Source: Streptomyces sclerotialus (GTDB lineage: Bacteria; Actinomycetota; Actinomycetes; Streptomycetales; Streptomycetaceae). From it: a stretch of 64,000 bases of DNA. The translations under genes and the position numbers were made by a program. Shown piece after piece: positions 40,180 through 49,615 of this stretch (position 1 is its first letter; each line of letters opens with the position of its first letter). Under the pieces are notes generated by a model. That model was not told the DNA's origin. It did no database searches and saw only the letters and a program-made list of their open reading frames with translations. Location: assembly GCF_040907265.1 (NCBI RefSeq), contig NZ_JBFOHP010000002.1:7564001-7628000 (forward strand), given 5' to 3'.

Positions 40180-41640
40180 TCAGATCTCGACGCGGCCGGC
40201 GCGCAGGGCGGGGAGCCGGTCGGCGACGGCGGTGACCAGGCCGGCGTCCTCGGTCAGGTCGGTGGCGCCGAGCACGAGGAGCAGCCGGCGGACGGTGTCC
40301 TCGGGGCCGGTGCCTTCGTGCCAGCAGCGGCCGAGGGCCGGGGCCGCGGGGTCGGTCGTACCGAAGAGCTGGCCGCCGTCGTCGGCGGGACGGGTGGCGT
40401 TCGCCCAGGCCGCCAGGGCGAGTTCGAGCACGGGGGTGGCGGCGCCGGAGGAGCGCAGCGTACGCAGGGCGTCGAGCCACCGTTCGGGGATCTTCAGGGA
40501 GCCGTCCGAGCCGATCTGCCGCAGCTGGTGCCGTACGCCGGGATTGCCGAACCGCTGGACCAGGTCCTCGGCGTACGCCGCCGGATCGGGGCCGCCGGCG
40601 GGCAGCGTCGGCGCGATCTCGGCACACAGGGCCCGTACCAGCCGCTCGCCCCAGCCGGTGGCCAGCGCGTCCGCGACGGTCGTCCTGCCCGCCGCGGCGC
40701 CGAGGTAGGCCAGCGCCGAGTGGGAGCCGTTGAGCAGCCGCAACTTGGTGAGCTGGTACGGCACGACGTCGGGCACGAACAGGGCGCCGTCCAGCTGCCA
40801 CGGGGGCCGCGGGCCGGCGAAGGAGTCCTCCAGGACCCACTGCCGGTACGGTTCGCCGACCACCGGCAGGGCGTCGTGCACGCCCAGCGCGGCCCGTGCG
40901 GCCCGCCGGTCCGCCTCGGTGGCCGCGGGCACGATGCGGTCCACGATCGTCGAGGGGAACGCGACCGAGGCGGCCATCCAGTCGAGTACGGCCTGCCGGT
41001 CCGGCCACGGCGCGGCGGCGACGAAGTCGCGTACGACGCGGCCGAGCGCGGCACCGTTGGCCGCCATGTTGTCGCAGGACACGACGGACACCGGGGCACC
41101 GCCGGCGCGCATGCGCGCGGCGAGGCCCGCGGCGATCCGGCCGATGACGGTGGTGAGCGCCGCCGTGTCCCGCGCCGCGAGGTCGGCGGCGATCTCCGGT
41201 GCCGTGGTGTCCAGCGCGCCGGTGTCCGCGCGGCGGTGGTAGCCCTTCTCGGTGATGGTCAGGGTCAGCACCGTGGTGCCGGGCGCGGTGAGCAGCGCGT
41301 CGAGCCGCGCGGCGGCGGGCCGCATGGCCAGGGCCTCGACGAGCGCCCCGGACACCCGGGTGACGGTGTCCGCCGGGCGCAGCTCGGTCAGCGAGTAGAG
41401 GCAGTCCTGGGCCCGCAGTGCCGCCGCGGTCCGGGCCGAGCGCGGGGCGACGGCGGCGATGCCCCACGGTTCGCCGGAGCGCGCCGCGGCGTTCTCCGTG
41501 TAGCGGGCCTGGTGCGCCCGGTGGAAGGCGCCGAGGCCGAAGTGGACGAGGCGCGGGCGGAGTTCGCGGGGGTCGACGGGCGGCCGCAGGTCCGACGGGA
41601 CGCGGTCGAGGGCGGCCAGGCTCAGGGAGGGGGTGGTCAT
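40180..41640 (-). CDS. mannitol dehydrogenase family (fructuronate/mannonate oxidoreductase-like)
   Basis: A 486-residue long-chain polyol dehydrogenase. The N-terminal cofactor region is RLVHFGLGAFHRAHQARYTE. VSCDNMAANGAAL, FPSTIVDRIVPA and the catalytic region YQLTKLRLLNGSHSALAYLG (Lys, Asn, His) are all present. In sugar-acid operons such enzymes reduce D-fructuronate to D-mannonate or tagaturonate to altronate. The adjacent mannonate-dehydratase-like gene favours the mannonate route. Start at ATG 41640; a GTG at 41649 overlapping the upstream stop is an alternative. Confidence 0.88.
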   Translation of the reverse strand: MTTPSLSLAALDRVPSDLRPPVDPRELRPRLVHFGLGAFHRAHQARYTENAAARSGEPWGIAAVAPRSARTAAALRAQDCLYSLTELRPADTVTRVSGALVEALAMRPAAARLDALLTAPGTTVLTLTITEKGYHRRADTGALDTTAPEIAADLAARDTAALTTVIGRIAAGLAARMRAGGAPVSVVSCDNMAANGAALGRVVRDFVAAAPWPDRQAVLDWMAASVAFPSTIVDRIVPAATEADRRAARAALGVHDALPVVGEPYRQWVLEDSFAGPRPPWQLDGALFVPDVVPYQLTKLRLLNGSHSALAYLGAAAGRTTVADALATGWGERLVRALCAEIAPTLPAGGPDPAAYAEDLVQRFGNPGVRHQLRQIGSDGSLKIPERWLDALRTLRSSGAATPVLELALAAWANATRPADDGGQLFGTTDPAAPALGRCWHEGTGPEDTVRRLLLVLGATDLTEDAGLVTAVADRLPALRAGRVEI

Positions 41641-41645
41641 GGCGG

Positions 41646-42854
41646 TCACCAGTCGTGCACCGAGCCGTCGAGGCGGCGGGCGACGGGCAGGTAGCGGGCC
41701 TGGCACGGGAAGCGCTCGGCCGCCTTCTCGTCGTACTCGACGCCCAGGCCTGGCTCCTCGGACACGTGCAGCATGCCGTCGGCGAACGTCACCCCGCTGC
41801 GGAAGACCTCGCCCGTCTCGTCCGCGTGCTCCATGTACTCCTGGATGCCGAAGTTGGGGACCGCGGTGTCGAGGTGGACGGCGGCGGCGAGGGTGACAGG
41901 GGAGAGGTCCGTCGCGCCGTGCGAGCCGGTCCGCACCTGGTAGAGCGCGGCCAGGTCGAAGATGCGGCGCAGGTGGGTGATGCCGCCGGCGTGCACGACG
42001 CTGGTGCGGACGTAGTCGATGAGCTGCTCGGTGATCAGGTGCTGGACGTCCCAGATGGAGGTCAGCACCTCGCCCACCGCGACGGGCGTGGTCGTGTGCT
42101 GCCGGACGAGCCGGAACGCCTCCTGGTTCTCGGCCGGCGTCGGGTCCTCCATCCAGAACAGCCGGCAGTCCTCGACCTGCTTGCCGAAGCGGGCCGCCTC
42201 GATCGGGGTGAGCCGGTGGTGGACGTCGTGCAGCAGGTGGAAGCCGAAGCCGAAGCGCTCGCGGACCGCCTCCAGGTAGGTGGGCGCGAAGCGGAGGTAC
42301 GCCTCGGTGTCCCAGGGCTGCTCCTCGGGGAGCGCGGTGGCGGCCGGCTCGTAGACCTTGCCCTTGCGCACGCCGTACGTCCCGCCGACGTCGGGGACGG
42401 CGGCCTGGGCGCGCACGGCCTGGTAGCCGAGGCCGAGGAAGCGGTCGACGTCGTCGAGGAGGGCCGCGGTGTCCGTGCCGCTGGCGTGCCCGTAGACCAT
42501 GACGCCGTCGCGGGAGCGGCCGCCGAGCAGCTGGTAGACCGGCAGGCCCGCGACCTTGCCCTTGATGTCCCACAGGGCGGTGTCGACGGCGGCGATCGCG
42601 GTCATGGTCACCGGGCCGCGGCGCCAGTACGCGCCCCGGTAGAGGTACTGCCACAGGTCCTCGATGCGGGCCGGGTCCTTGCCGATGAGCAGTGGTACGA
42701 GGTGGTCCTGCAGGTAGCTCGCCACGGCCAGCTCGCGGCCGTTCAGGGTGGCGTCGCCCAGGCCGGTCACGCCGTCCGACGTGGTGATGCGCAGGGTGAC
42801 GAAGGTCCGCCCCGGTGAGGCGACGAACACCTCGGCACGCTCGATCTTGCTCAC
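41646..42854 (-). CDS. mannonate-dehydratase-like enolase-superfamily enzyme
   Basis: A 402-residue member of the mandelate racemase/enolase superfamily, ManD group. After the N-terminal capping domain ([20 protein letters not shown]), the barrel shows the metal ligands in HDVHHRLTP (Asp and His), [13 protein letters not shown] (Glu) and [11 protein letters not shown] (Glu), and the acid/base His in [11 protein letters not shown]. These enzymes dehydrate D-mannonate or D-gluconate to 2-keto-3-deoxygluconate. First gene of the leftward sugar-acid operon, read from a GTG with AAGGAG about 10 bases upstream. Confidence 0.9.
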   Translation of the reverse strand: MSKIERAEVFVASPGRTFVTLRITTSDGVTGLGDATLNGRELAVASYLQDHLVPLLIGKDPARIEDLWQYLYRGAYWRRGPVTMTAIAAVDTALWDIKGKVAGLPVYQLLGGRSRDGVMVYGHASGTDTAALLDDVDRFLGLGYQAVRAQAAVPDVGGTYGVRKGKVYEPAATALPEEQPWDTEAYLRFAPTYLEAVRERFGFGFHLLHDVHHRLTPIEAARFGKQVEDCRLFWMEDPTPAENQEAFRLVRQHTTTPVAVGEVLTSIWDVQHLITEQLIDYVRTSVVHAGGITHLRRIFDLAALYQVRTGSHGATDLSPVTLAAAVHLDTAVPNFGIQEYMEHADETGEVFRSGVTFADGMLHVSEEPGLGVEYDEKAAERFPCQARYLPVARRLDGSVHDW

Positions 42855-42943
42855 AGAAATCTTGCTCCTTCGGGATACGCACCGTGACCGGCGGACCACG
42901 CCGGCCTGGGGCGTACGGCGTACGTCACCCGGACGGCTGATCG

Positions 42944-42969
42944 ACCAGCACTGGTATACAAGCACTGGT
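42944..42969. promoter_or_regulatory. candidate GntR operator between divergent genes
   Basis: ACCAGCACTGGT (42944-42955) is an inverted repeat with 5-base arms. AGCACTGGT occurs again at 42961, giving direct repeats 14 bases apart. The sites lie in the 194-bp divergent region between the dehydratase-like and GntR genes, where a FadR-type GntR regulator is expected to bind. Confidence 0.5.
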
Positions 42970-43048
42970 CGTACAGGTGCGCAATACTTTCGAAACATCG
43001 ATCGACCTGCGGGGCGGCAGGCGCCGCACACCCCGATACGATGAGCGC

Positions 43049-43762
43049 ATGGCCCGATCGAACCGGCAGCGAACCAGCCGCCGCGCCGTCTACGAGACGC
43101 TGCGCCGCAAGGTTCTGACCCTTGAGCTCCCGCCGGGTGCGGCGCTGTCCGAGAACGAACTCGCGGCGTCCCTCGGGGTGAGCCGGACCCCGGTCAGGGA
43201 AAGCCTGATCCTCCTGTCCCAGGAGGGGCTGGTGCAGATCTTCCCGCAGGTCGGATCGTTCGTCTCGCGTGTCGACCCGGCCAAGGTGGCCGACGCGCAG
43301 TTCCTGCGGGAAGCCGTGGAGCTCGCCGCGCTCGACGACCTCCCGGCCGAGCTCGACCCCGAGCTGGTCGAGGAGCTGCGCGGCAACCTCGCCGCGCAGC
43401 GGAAGCCGGGCCTGGGCCTGGAGGAGTTCTTCGCGCTCGACGAGGCCTTCCACCACGCCCTGCTGCGGCTGAGCGGACACGGCAGCGCCTGGGCCACCGT
43501 GGTCTCCGCCAAGGGCCACCTCGACCGGGCCCGCCGGCTCGGCCTCTACGAGACCGCCTCGCCGGAGGGGTTCGCCGCCCAGCACACCGAGATCTTCGAG
43601 GCGGTCCTCGCGGGCGACGCCGCACTGGTCCGCTCGGCCATGCGCACCCACCTCCGGGCCGTCTTCGACGACGTCGAGCGCGTCCGGGCCCGGTCTCCCG
43701 AGCTCTTCGCCAAGGACACCGGCTCCGTCCCGGTACGCCGCAACGTCGTCGTGTGGGAGTGA
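43049..43762 (+). CDS. GntR-family regulator, FCD (FadR) type
   Basis: A 237-residue regulator. The winged helix-turn-helix is [20 protein letters not shown], then [20 protein letters not shown]. The C-terminal FCD ligand domain includes [17 protein letters not shown] and the His-rich [18 protein letters not shown], residues that commonly coordinate a metal. It is divergent from the sugar-acid operon and likely represses it in the absence of an acid inducer. The ATG at 43049 is chosen over 42977 because the family start begins here. Confidence 0.9.
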   Translation: MARSNRQRTSRRAVYETLRRKVLTLELPPGAALSENELAASLGVSRTPVRESLILLSQEGLVQIFPQVGSFVSRVDPAKVADAQFLREAVELAALDDLPAELDPELVEELRGNLAAQRKPGLGLEEFFALDEAFHHALLRLSGHGSAWATVVSAKGHLDRARRLGLYETASPEGFAAQHTEIFEAVLAGDAALVRSAMRTHLRAVFDDVERVRARSPELFAKDTGSVPVRRNVVVWE

Positions 43763-43772
43763 CGGCCCGGCC

Positions 43773-45443
43773 TCAGCGGGCCCGCGCCGGGGCCGGCAGC
43801 CGCGCCGCGCGGGCCGTCAGCGTGCGGCGGCAGATCTTGCCGGTCGGGCCGAGGGGCATCTCGCCGACGGTCAGGAGGAGTTCGGGGAGCTTGCGGCGTT
43901 CCAGGCCGCGGTCCTCCTCCAGGAAGGCGGTGAGCTCCCGCAGCGTCAGCGGGGGCGCTCCGGGGATCCGGCGGACGCAGGCGCACAGCCGCTCGCCCAG
44001 GTCGGGGTCCGGTACGGGGACGCAGGCGACCTCGGCGACGGCGGGGTGGGCGGCCACCTCCCGCTCCACCTCGGCGGGGCTGATGTTGTAGCCGCCGCGC
44101 ACGACGAGCTGACGGAGGCGGCCGAGTACGTGCAGCCGGCCCTCGGCGTCCAGCAGTCCGCGGTCGCCGGTGCGGACCCAGCCGGTGGCGGTGCGGTAGC
44201 GGGCGTCGAGGTCCGGGCTCGCGACGTAGGACAGCGGGGTCATCGGGCCCCGGGCGCAGATCTCGCCCGGCTGTCCCGGCGGGAGGGTGTCGCCGTGCGC
44301 GTCGGTGACGCGGATGGCCGCCACCGCGGGGTCGGGGCGGCCGGTGCCGGTTCCGGGGGCGAGGCCGGTCGCCGCGGTGTGGCAGTTGACGCCGTCGGAG
44401 GAGCCGTACACGGCGATGACCGGGCGGGCGAACCGCCGGCGGCAGGCCTCGGCGGTGGCCGGCGGAAGGGCGGCGCCGCTGGAGACGACCGCCCGCAGGC
44501 CGGTGAGGTCCTCTCCCGGGAGTGGCGGGTGGTCGGCGAGGCGGCGGAGCATGGTCGGTACGCCGAGGACGTGTGTCGGGCGATGCTCGGTGATCATGCG
44601 AAGCGCTTCGGCCGGGTCGAAGGACTCCTGGACGAGGAGGGTGCCGCCGAGCGCGGCGACCGTGACCGGCGTACCGCAGGAGCCGAAGGACGAGGCGAGC
44701 GGGACGAGTACCAGGTGGCGGGGCGGGGTGCCGTCCGTGTGCAGGGCCCTGACGTACGTGGCCCGGCCGCCGGCCAGCGCGTTGTGCGAGTAGGCAACCA
44801 TCTTCGGCTCGGTCTCGGACCCCGAGGAGACCAGGATGCGGGCGGGTGATTCGGGGTGGGGGGAGGGCGAACTCCACGCCTCGGGAGACGCGTTCCCGCG
44901 ATCGTCGTCGGCGGGGGAGGGGAGCGGGATGGCTCCTGGGATGGCGGCACGGGTACTGAACACTGCCCGTAGGTACGGGAGTTGACCGCGCAGTGCGATG
45001 TCCGCCGGAGAGGCGAGGACGGCGCCGCGGGCGCGGGAGCGGTGCAGCAGGCTGAGCGTGTCCCGGGTGCCGCGGCCGGGCGGGTACGGCAGGGACACCG
45101 CGCCGATCGCGGCCACCGCCAGCTCGGCCGCCACCGCGTCCCGCCCGTTGGGCAGACGCAGCGCGACGATGTCCCGTTCGCCCAGCCCGGCAGCGGCGAA
45201 CGCGGCCGCGACGAGCCGCACCCGGGCGGCGAGCGCCGCGTAGTCCAGCACGCCCGCCGAGTCGACGACGGCTTCCCGGGCGGGATGCCGGCGGACGTGC
45301 TCGGTGAAGAGGGAGTACAGGTCGCGGTCCGGGCAGAGGCCCCGGGCGGCCCAGGCGCGGCGGTCGCGCGCCGGTACCAGGTCGCGGATGGTGATCCCGT
45401 CCCGCGATGTCCATACGGCCGTCGGGGACTCCGTGGTCGTCAT
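43773..45443 (-). CDS. AMP-forming acyl-CoA ligase-like enzyme with degenerate P-loop
   Basis: A 556-residue ANL-family enzyme and the last gene of the leftward arm. The usual SGTTGxPK loop reads VSSGSETEPKMVAYS, keeping only the Lys and several polar residues. The A5 motif is YGSSDGVN instead of YGxTE. RTGDRG, RGGYNISPAEVE and the terminal catalytic Lys in PTGKICRRTL are normal. It probably activates a carboxylic acid, but the altered loop makes this less certain. The start overlaps the CoA-transferase stop (ATGA); GGGAG six bases upstream supports ATG 45443 over the one at 45455. Confidence 0.8.
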   Translation of the reverse strand: MTTTESPTAVWTSRDGITIRDLVPARDRRAWAARGLCPDRDLYSLFTEHVRRHPAREAVVDSAGVLDYAALAARVRLVAAAFAAAGLGERDIVALRLPNGRDAVAAELAVAAIGAVSLPYPPGRGTRDTLSLLHRSRARGAVLASPADIALRGQLPYLRAVFSTRAAIPGAIPLPSPADDDRGNASPEAWSSPSPHPESPARILVSSGSETEPKMVAYSHNALAGGRATYVRALHTDGTPPRHLVLVPLASSFGSCGTPVTVAALGGTLLVQESFDPAEALRMITEHRPTHVLGVPTMLRRLADHPPLPGEDLTGLRAVVSSGAALPPATAEACRRRFARPVIAVYGSSDGVNCHTAATGLAPGTGTGRPDPAVAAIRVTDAHGDTLPPGQPGEICARGPMTPLSYVASPDLDARYRTATGWVRTGDRGLLDAEGRLHVLGRLRQLVVRGGYNISPAEVEREVAAHPAVAEVACVPVPDPDLGERLCACVRRIPGAPPLTLRELTAFLEEDRGLERRKLPELLLTVGEMPLGPTGKICRRTLTARAARLPAPARAR

Positions 45444-47134
45444 GTGAACTCCCATGGTGCGCGCGGGAACGCGTGCTCGGCGGTCGCGAGGGCCCGGCGG
45501 AAGGCCCGGGTGCGTACCAGGTCCCGCAGGTCGGTGCAGACCGGCGTCGCGGTCAGGCCCGCCTCCCGGAGCCGCGGCGACCAGTAGCCCGACGGATGCA
45601 GCCGGAAGCGGAGGAGCGTCGCGGTGAGGTCCGCCGAGGGGCCGGGGCCGGTGACCCGTGCGACCCGCTCGGGCCGGGCACGGGCTTCGGGCCCCAGCGC
45701 GAGATAGCCGTCAGCGGTCCGCAGGGGACGGTCCAGCGGGGTCCATTCGACCCGTCGCCGGCGGCGGGGGATCACCGCGGCGGCGGAGAGCAGCGAGGAG
45801 TCGACGCGTCCGCCGTGGCCCGTACGGATACGGGTGAGCAGCGCCGCCAGTACGCCCTGCGCACAGACCAGTCCGCCGAGGATGTCGGTGAGCGTCATCA
45901 GGGAGGGCACCGGCGCCTCGTCGGCGGGGCGGAGCGCGGCGGCCAGGCCGCTGCGGGCCTGCACCAGATAGTCGGTGCCGACCGGCGGCGCGGGCCCGAG
46001 CGCGTCGCCCCAGCCGGACGCCCAGGCGTACACCAGGCCGGGGCGGGTGCGGCGCAGGTCGTCGGAGTCCAGGCGCAGCTGCGCCGCCTTGCCCGGTGCC
46101 CAGTTGTGCAGGAACACATCGGCGCGGGCGACCAGGTCGTGGACCTCGCGCCGGCCGGCGTCGGTCGTGATGTCGATCTCCGCCACGGTCTTCTCCGCGT
46201 TGAGCGCGCTGAACCGGGCCGAGCAGGTGCCCGCGATCGGCGGGATGCCGCGCATGGGGTCGCCGCCCGGCGGCTCGACGCGCATGACCTGTGCGCCCAG
46301 CATGCGGAGGACGTGCCCGGCGAGCGGGCCCTGCACCCGCCGCGTCGACTCCACGACCCGCAGGCCGTCGAGCGGCTGTCCGGCGGCGGGGCGTGGCCGG
46401 GTGGCCGCCCGTTCCGGGAACGGTGACCGGGTCCACGGCCGGACGCCCATCGGCGGGAACGGCTCCTCGCGGACGGGCAGCACGCTGACGCCCGCCCGGC
46501 CGGCCGCGTGCCGTACGGCCTGGTACGGCACCCGCGCCACCGCCTCGTGCAAGGAGACGGGCAACGGGCACGTGGCCGTGCCGAAGCGCTGCTGGAAGGG
46601 GAGCCAGCCGCGGCTGATGTCGGCGGAGGGCGCGCCGAGCAGCTGCCAGAAGTCCAGCCAGCGGTGCGGGTCCAGGGTCTCGAACTCGAAGAGCACCCCG
46701 TCCGACGTGGTCCAGGCGCCGTCACCCGGTTCGAGGGGCTCGGGCGGGCCGTCGCCGGCGGTCGCGGCGGCGAGGTACTGGGTCACGGCGAGCAGCGCGG
46801 CCTGGGCGACCGAGGTGCGGGCGCACCGCAGCGTGAGCCCCCGGGACCGTGCGATCAGGACGGCGAGGGCGCCCTGCGCGGCCAGCACGCCGGCCACCGC
46901 CGACGCGTAGTCCACGGCGAGCGGCGCCGGCCGGCCGGCCGCGCGGCCGTGCACGTGCATGATGCCGCAGGCCGCCTGGACGGACCGTTCGTCGGACAGC
47001 GGCAGGGCGACCGGGCCCGCCCAGTCGATGTCGTACGTGGCCTGGTCGGCCCGGGGTGCGTCCGTGAGGTCCAGGGCGCGCGCCGCGACACGTTCCGCGA
47101 CCGCGGCCTCGCCGAGCGGCGCCGACCCGGTCAT
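45440..47134 (-). CDS. CaiB/BaiF (family III) CoA-transferase, double-length
   Basis: A 564-residue protein in which two CoA-transferase-like halves appear fused. The N-terminal half has PLAVDYASAVAGVLAAQGAL. The C-terminal half has PLDGLRVVESTRRVQGPLAG, then VEPPGGDPMRG, FLHNWAPGKAAQLRL and the catalytic Asp in TDYLVQARSGLAA. Family III enzymes move CoA between carboxylates via an aspartyl-CoA thioester. Between two AMP-ligases and a methyltransferase, it may shuttle CoA on an acyl building block (inference). The start overlaps the methyltransferase stop. Confidence 0.82.
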   Translation of the reverse strand: MTGSAPLGEAAVAERVAARALDLTDAPRADQATYDIDWAGPVALPLSDERSVQAACGIMHVHGRAAGRPAPLAVDYASAVAGVLAAQGALAVLIARSRGLTLRCARTSVAQAALLAVTQYLAAATAGDGPPEPLEPGDGAWTTSDGVLFEFETLDPHRWLDFWQLLGAPSADISRGWLPFQQRFGTATCPLPVSLHEAVARVPYQAVRHAAGRAGVSVLPVREEPFPPMGVRPWTRSPFPERAATRPRPAAGQPLDGLRVVESTRRVQGPLAGHVLRMLGAQVMRVEPPGGDPMRGIPPIAGTCSARFSALNAEKTVAEIDITTDAGRREVHDLVARADVFLHNWAPGKAAQLRLDSDDLRRTRPGLVYAWASGWGDALGPAPPVGTDYLVQARSGLAAALRPADEAPVPSLMTLTDILGGLVCAQGVLAALLTRIRTGHGGRVDSSLLSAAAVIPRRRRRVEWTPLDRPLRTADGYLALGPEARARPERVARVTGPGPSADLTATLLRFRLHPSGYWSPRLREAGLTATPVCTDLRDLVRTRAFRRALATAEHAFPRAPWEFT

Positions 47135-47976
47135 GAACCGGCCTCCGGCCGCGGACGGCGGCCCTGCGTCGAGTACAGGATGCTGGAAGCGGCGCGGAAG
47201 GACGGGTCGCGCATGAGGGCCCTGACCTCTTCCAGCTGACGCTTGGTCAGGCCCGCGGCGAGCAGCTTGTCGCGCAGGTGGTAGGTGTGGTGCAGCTGGA
47301 GCCGGAGGCCCGCTGACCGGGCGTGCCGGACCTCGATGTGGGGCCGCGGGTCGATGCCGACGAGTCCGGCGGCCCGCATGGCCGCGGGCACCTCCCGCCC
47401 CCAGTGCGGGTCGCCGCCGCCGGCCCGCATCGCGGCGGCCTTGGCCCGCAGGAAGTGGGCGTACAGCTCGGCGGCGCGGGCGTCCGGGGTGAGCAGGGGC
47501 GGTTCGTAGGAGGTGTCGAACTCGTCGATCTGCAGCACGCCGCCCGGTTTGAGGGCGCGTACCAGTTTGTCGAGCACGGCGCGCCGCTCCGGGAGGTGCT
47601 GCAGGACGAGGCGGGCCACGACGAGGTCGTAGGCCGCTTCGGGCAGCGGGTCGGTGACCACGTCGTGCCGCAGTACGGTCAGGCGGGGCGTCTCCGGGAT
47701 GTGGTGCGGCTTGACGTCGGTGGCCGTGACCTCGCCGGACGGGGCGACGCGGGCGGCGAGCCAGCGCGCCACACTGCCGCCGCCCGAACCGATTTCCAGG
47801 CACCGCCAGCCGTCGCCGACGCCCGTCGCGGCCAGCCGCGGGAGGGTCACCGGGTCGTACGCGGCGGCCAGGCAGCGGTGCTGCTCCTGACTGTGCGTGC
47901 TGTCGTTGTCGAAGACGTAACCAGGGACGGTGTCCGGGGGCTGGCGCAGTGCGCTCCCCGCCTCTCTGCGGTGCAT
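47131..47976 (-). CDS. class I SAM-dependent methyltransferase
   Basis: A 281-residue methyltransferase with motif I CLEIGSGGGSVARWLAARV, motif II GEVTATDVKPHHIPE, motif III AAYDLVVARLVLQHLPERRA and the post-motif LKPGGVLQIDEFD. The C-terminal helices (LHHTYHLRDKLLAAGLTKRQ) are an extension seen in small-molecule O/N-methyltransferases. The acceptor is unknown. AGGAGG lies about 8 bases before the ATG at 47976. It sits within the leftward arm and overlaps the CoA-transferase gene by 4 bases. Confidence 0.88.
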   Translation of the reverse strand: MHRREAGSALRQPPDTVPGYVFDNDSTHSQEQHRCLAAAYDPVTLPRLAATGVGDGWRCLEIGSGGGSVARWLAARVAPSGEVTATDVKPHHIPETPRLTVLRHDVVTDPLPEAAYDLVVARLVLQHLPERRAVLDKLVRALKPGGVLQIDEFDTSYEPPLLTPDARAAELYAHFLRAKAAAMRAGGGDPHWGREVPAAMRAAGLVGIDPRPHIEVRHARSAGLRLQLHHTYHLRDKLLAAGLTKRQLEEVRALMRDPSFRAASSILYSTQGRRPRPEAGS

Positions 47977-48022
47977 CGGCTCGTTCCTCCTCGCAGTCAA
48001 CTCGGCAGTGCAGCGCGGAAGT

Positions 48023-49615
48023 TCAGGTCCATCTGCCGGAGCCGCAGGTGTCGGTACGGCCGGTGAGCCGGCGCCGCAGTGCGCCGCGGCGCACCTTGCC
48101 CGTGCCCGTACGGGGGACCTCGTCCCAGGTGAGGACGGTCGGCGGGCGCAGCGCCGGGAGGCCGGCCACCGCCTCCTGCCAGCGCTTCGGGTCCAGCGTG
48201 CCGTCCTCGGTGACCACGACGGGCAGCGGAGCCTCGCCGGGAGTGGCGAGCAGTACGCACTCCAGGACCTGCGGCAGCCGGTCCTCCAGGACGTCTTCCG
48301 TCTCCAGGCAGCTCAGCAGCGGAGTGCGGTCGACCTCGCGGTCGAGCAGCCGGACGCTGCCGCCGCGGTGACGGATGCCGACGTCACCGGTGTTCCACCA
48401 CCTGCCGTGCTGTTTCGCCGCCCAGCGGCCGTCCTCGCCGACGTACGTGAGTCCGCGCGCGGCGGTCCTCGCCAGCACCAGACCCTCCCGGCCGCGCGGC
48501 AGGGGGGCGAGCGTCTCGGCGTCGACCACGCGCAGCCGGGTCTTGAACGGGACGGGGCGGCCGAGGTTGCGCGCCGCACCGCGGTCCGCGCCGTCCGACA
48601 CGGAGCGGCGGGTGTGGAAGCGGAACGTCAGCGGGCCGGTCTCGGTCTGGCCCCAGCCCTGCATCCACAGCGGGCCGCGGTGGCCGCTCGCCCGCAGATA
48701 GGCACGGAGGGTGGGCGGATGCACGGCGTCGTACGTGCTGATGAAGAGCCGGACCTGACGGAAGGGGTTGTCCAGGCGCGCGGTCAGCGGCCGGAAGCGT
48801 ACGAACGACGCGGGGAGCGCCTCGACGACCGTCGGCGGATGCGCCCGCAGCAGCGGGTCGGCGGCGTCCGGGTCCTGGCCCGTGACGATGGTGATCCGCC
48901 GCGGGGCCAGGCACAGCACACTCGCGGTCCAGCAGAACGTCCTGCCGTGCGCGAACGCGCTCGCGTTGAGGAGCGTGTCGCCGCGCCGTACGCCGATCCT
49001 CGGATAGCGCACGGTCTCGAACCGGGCCAGCTTCCCGATGATCGTGCGGGTCGAGTGCACCACCAGCTTGGGTACGCCCGTGGTGCCCGAGGTGTGGTTG
49101 ATGACCAGGGGCTCGTCGTCGTGCCTGCGGCGGGGGCCGGGCGCGGGGTGCCCCTGGAGGGATTCGAGGGCGAGGGCGCCGGGTGACTCGCCGTCCAGCA
49201 CGACGCAGGCGCCCGCGGCCGGCAGCAGGTCGGCGCCTTCGGCACGGCAGCGTTCCAGCAGGCCCGAAGAGGTCACGAGCAGGGCCGGGGCGAGGCGTTC
49301 GAGGAGCAGCCTCAGGGACAAGGCGGGGAGCTGCCCGGAGAGCTGCGCGGGCAGGGCCCCGATGCGTACGGCGGCGCAGGCCAGCAGGTCGTAGTCCCAG
49401 TGGTTGTCCTTGACGATCGCGATCCGGTCCCCGGGACGGGCCCCGGCGGCGGCCAGCCGGCCCGCCATGTCCTGGACCAGTGCCGCCAGTCCGGCGACGG
49501 AGTGGGCCGTACCGGCCTCCGGCGCGATGTCGAACGGCCGGTCCAGCCCGACCACCGTGTCGTGGCCCCGCTCGGCGCACTCGTCGAACAGAACCCCCAT
49601 GTCATGCGGTTTCAC
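48023..49615 (-). CDS. AMP-forming acyl/aryl-CoA ligase-like enzyme
   Basis: A 530-residue ANL enzyme with intact motifs: INHTSGTTGVPKLVVHSTR, GWGQTETGPLTF, NTGDVGIRHRGG and RTGTGKVRRGAL. The region before the active site (CAAVRIGALPAQLSGQLPAL) is ordinary for the family. It would adenylate a carboxylic acid for CoA or amide formation in the cluster. Read from a GTG at 49615 with AAGGGG five bases upstream; its first 14 bases overlap the end of the FAD-enzyme gene. Confidence 0.87.
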   Translation of the reverse strand: MKPHDMGVLFDECAERGHDTVVGLDRPFDIAPEAGTAHSVAGLAALVQDMAGRLAAAGARPGDRIAIVKDNHWDYDLLACAAVRIGALPAQLSGQLPALSLRLLLERLAPALLVTSSGLLERCRAEGADLLPAAGACVVLDGESPGALALESLQGHPAPGPRRRHDDEPLVINHTSGTTGVPKLVVHSTRTIIGKLARFETVRYPRIGVRRGDTLLNASAFAHGRTFCWTASVLCLAPRRITIVTGQDPDAADPLLRAHPPTVVEALPASFVRFRPLTARLDNPFRQVRLFISTYDAVHPPTLRAYLRASGHRGPLWMQGWGQTETGPLTFRFHTRRSVSDGADRGAARNLGRPVPFKTRLRVVDAETLAPLPRGREGLVLARTAARGLTYVGEDGRWAAKQHGRWWNTGDVGIRHRGGSVRLLDREVDRTPLLSCLETEDVLEDRLPQVLECVLLATPGEAPLPVVVTEDGTLDPKRWQEAVAGLPALRPPTVLTWDEVPRTGTGKVRRGALRRRLTGRTDTCGSGRWT

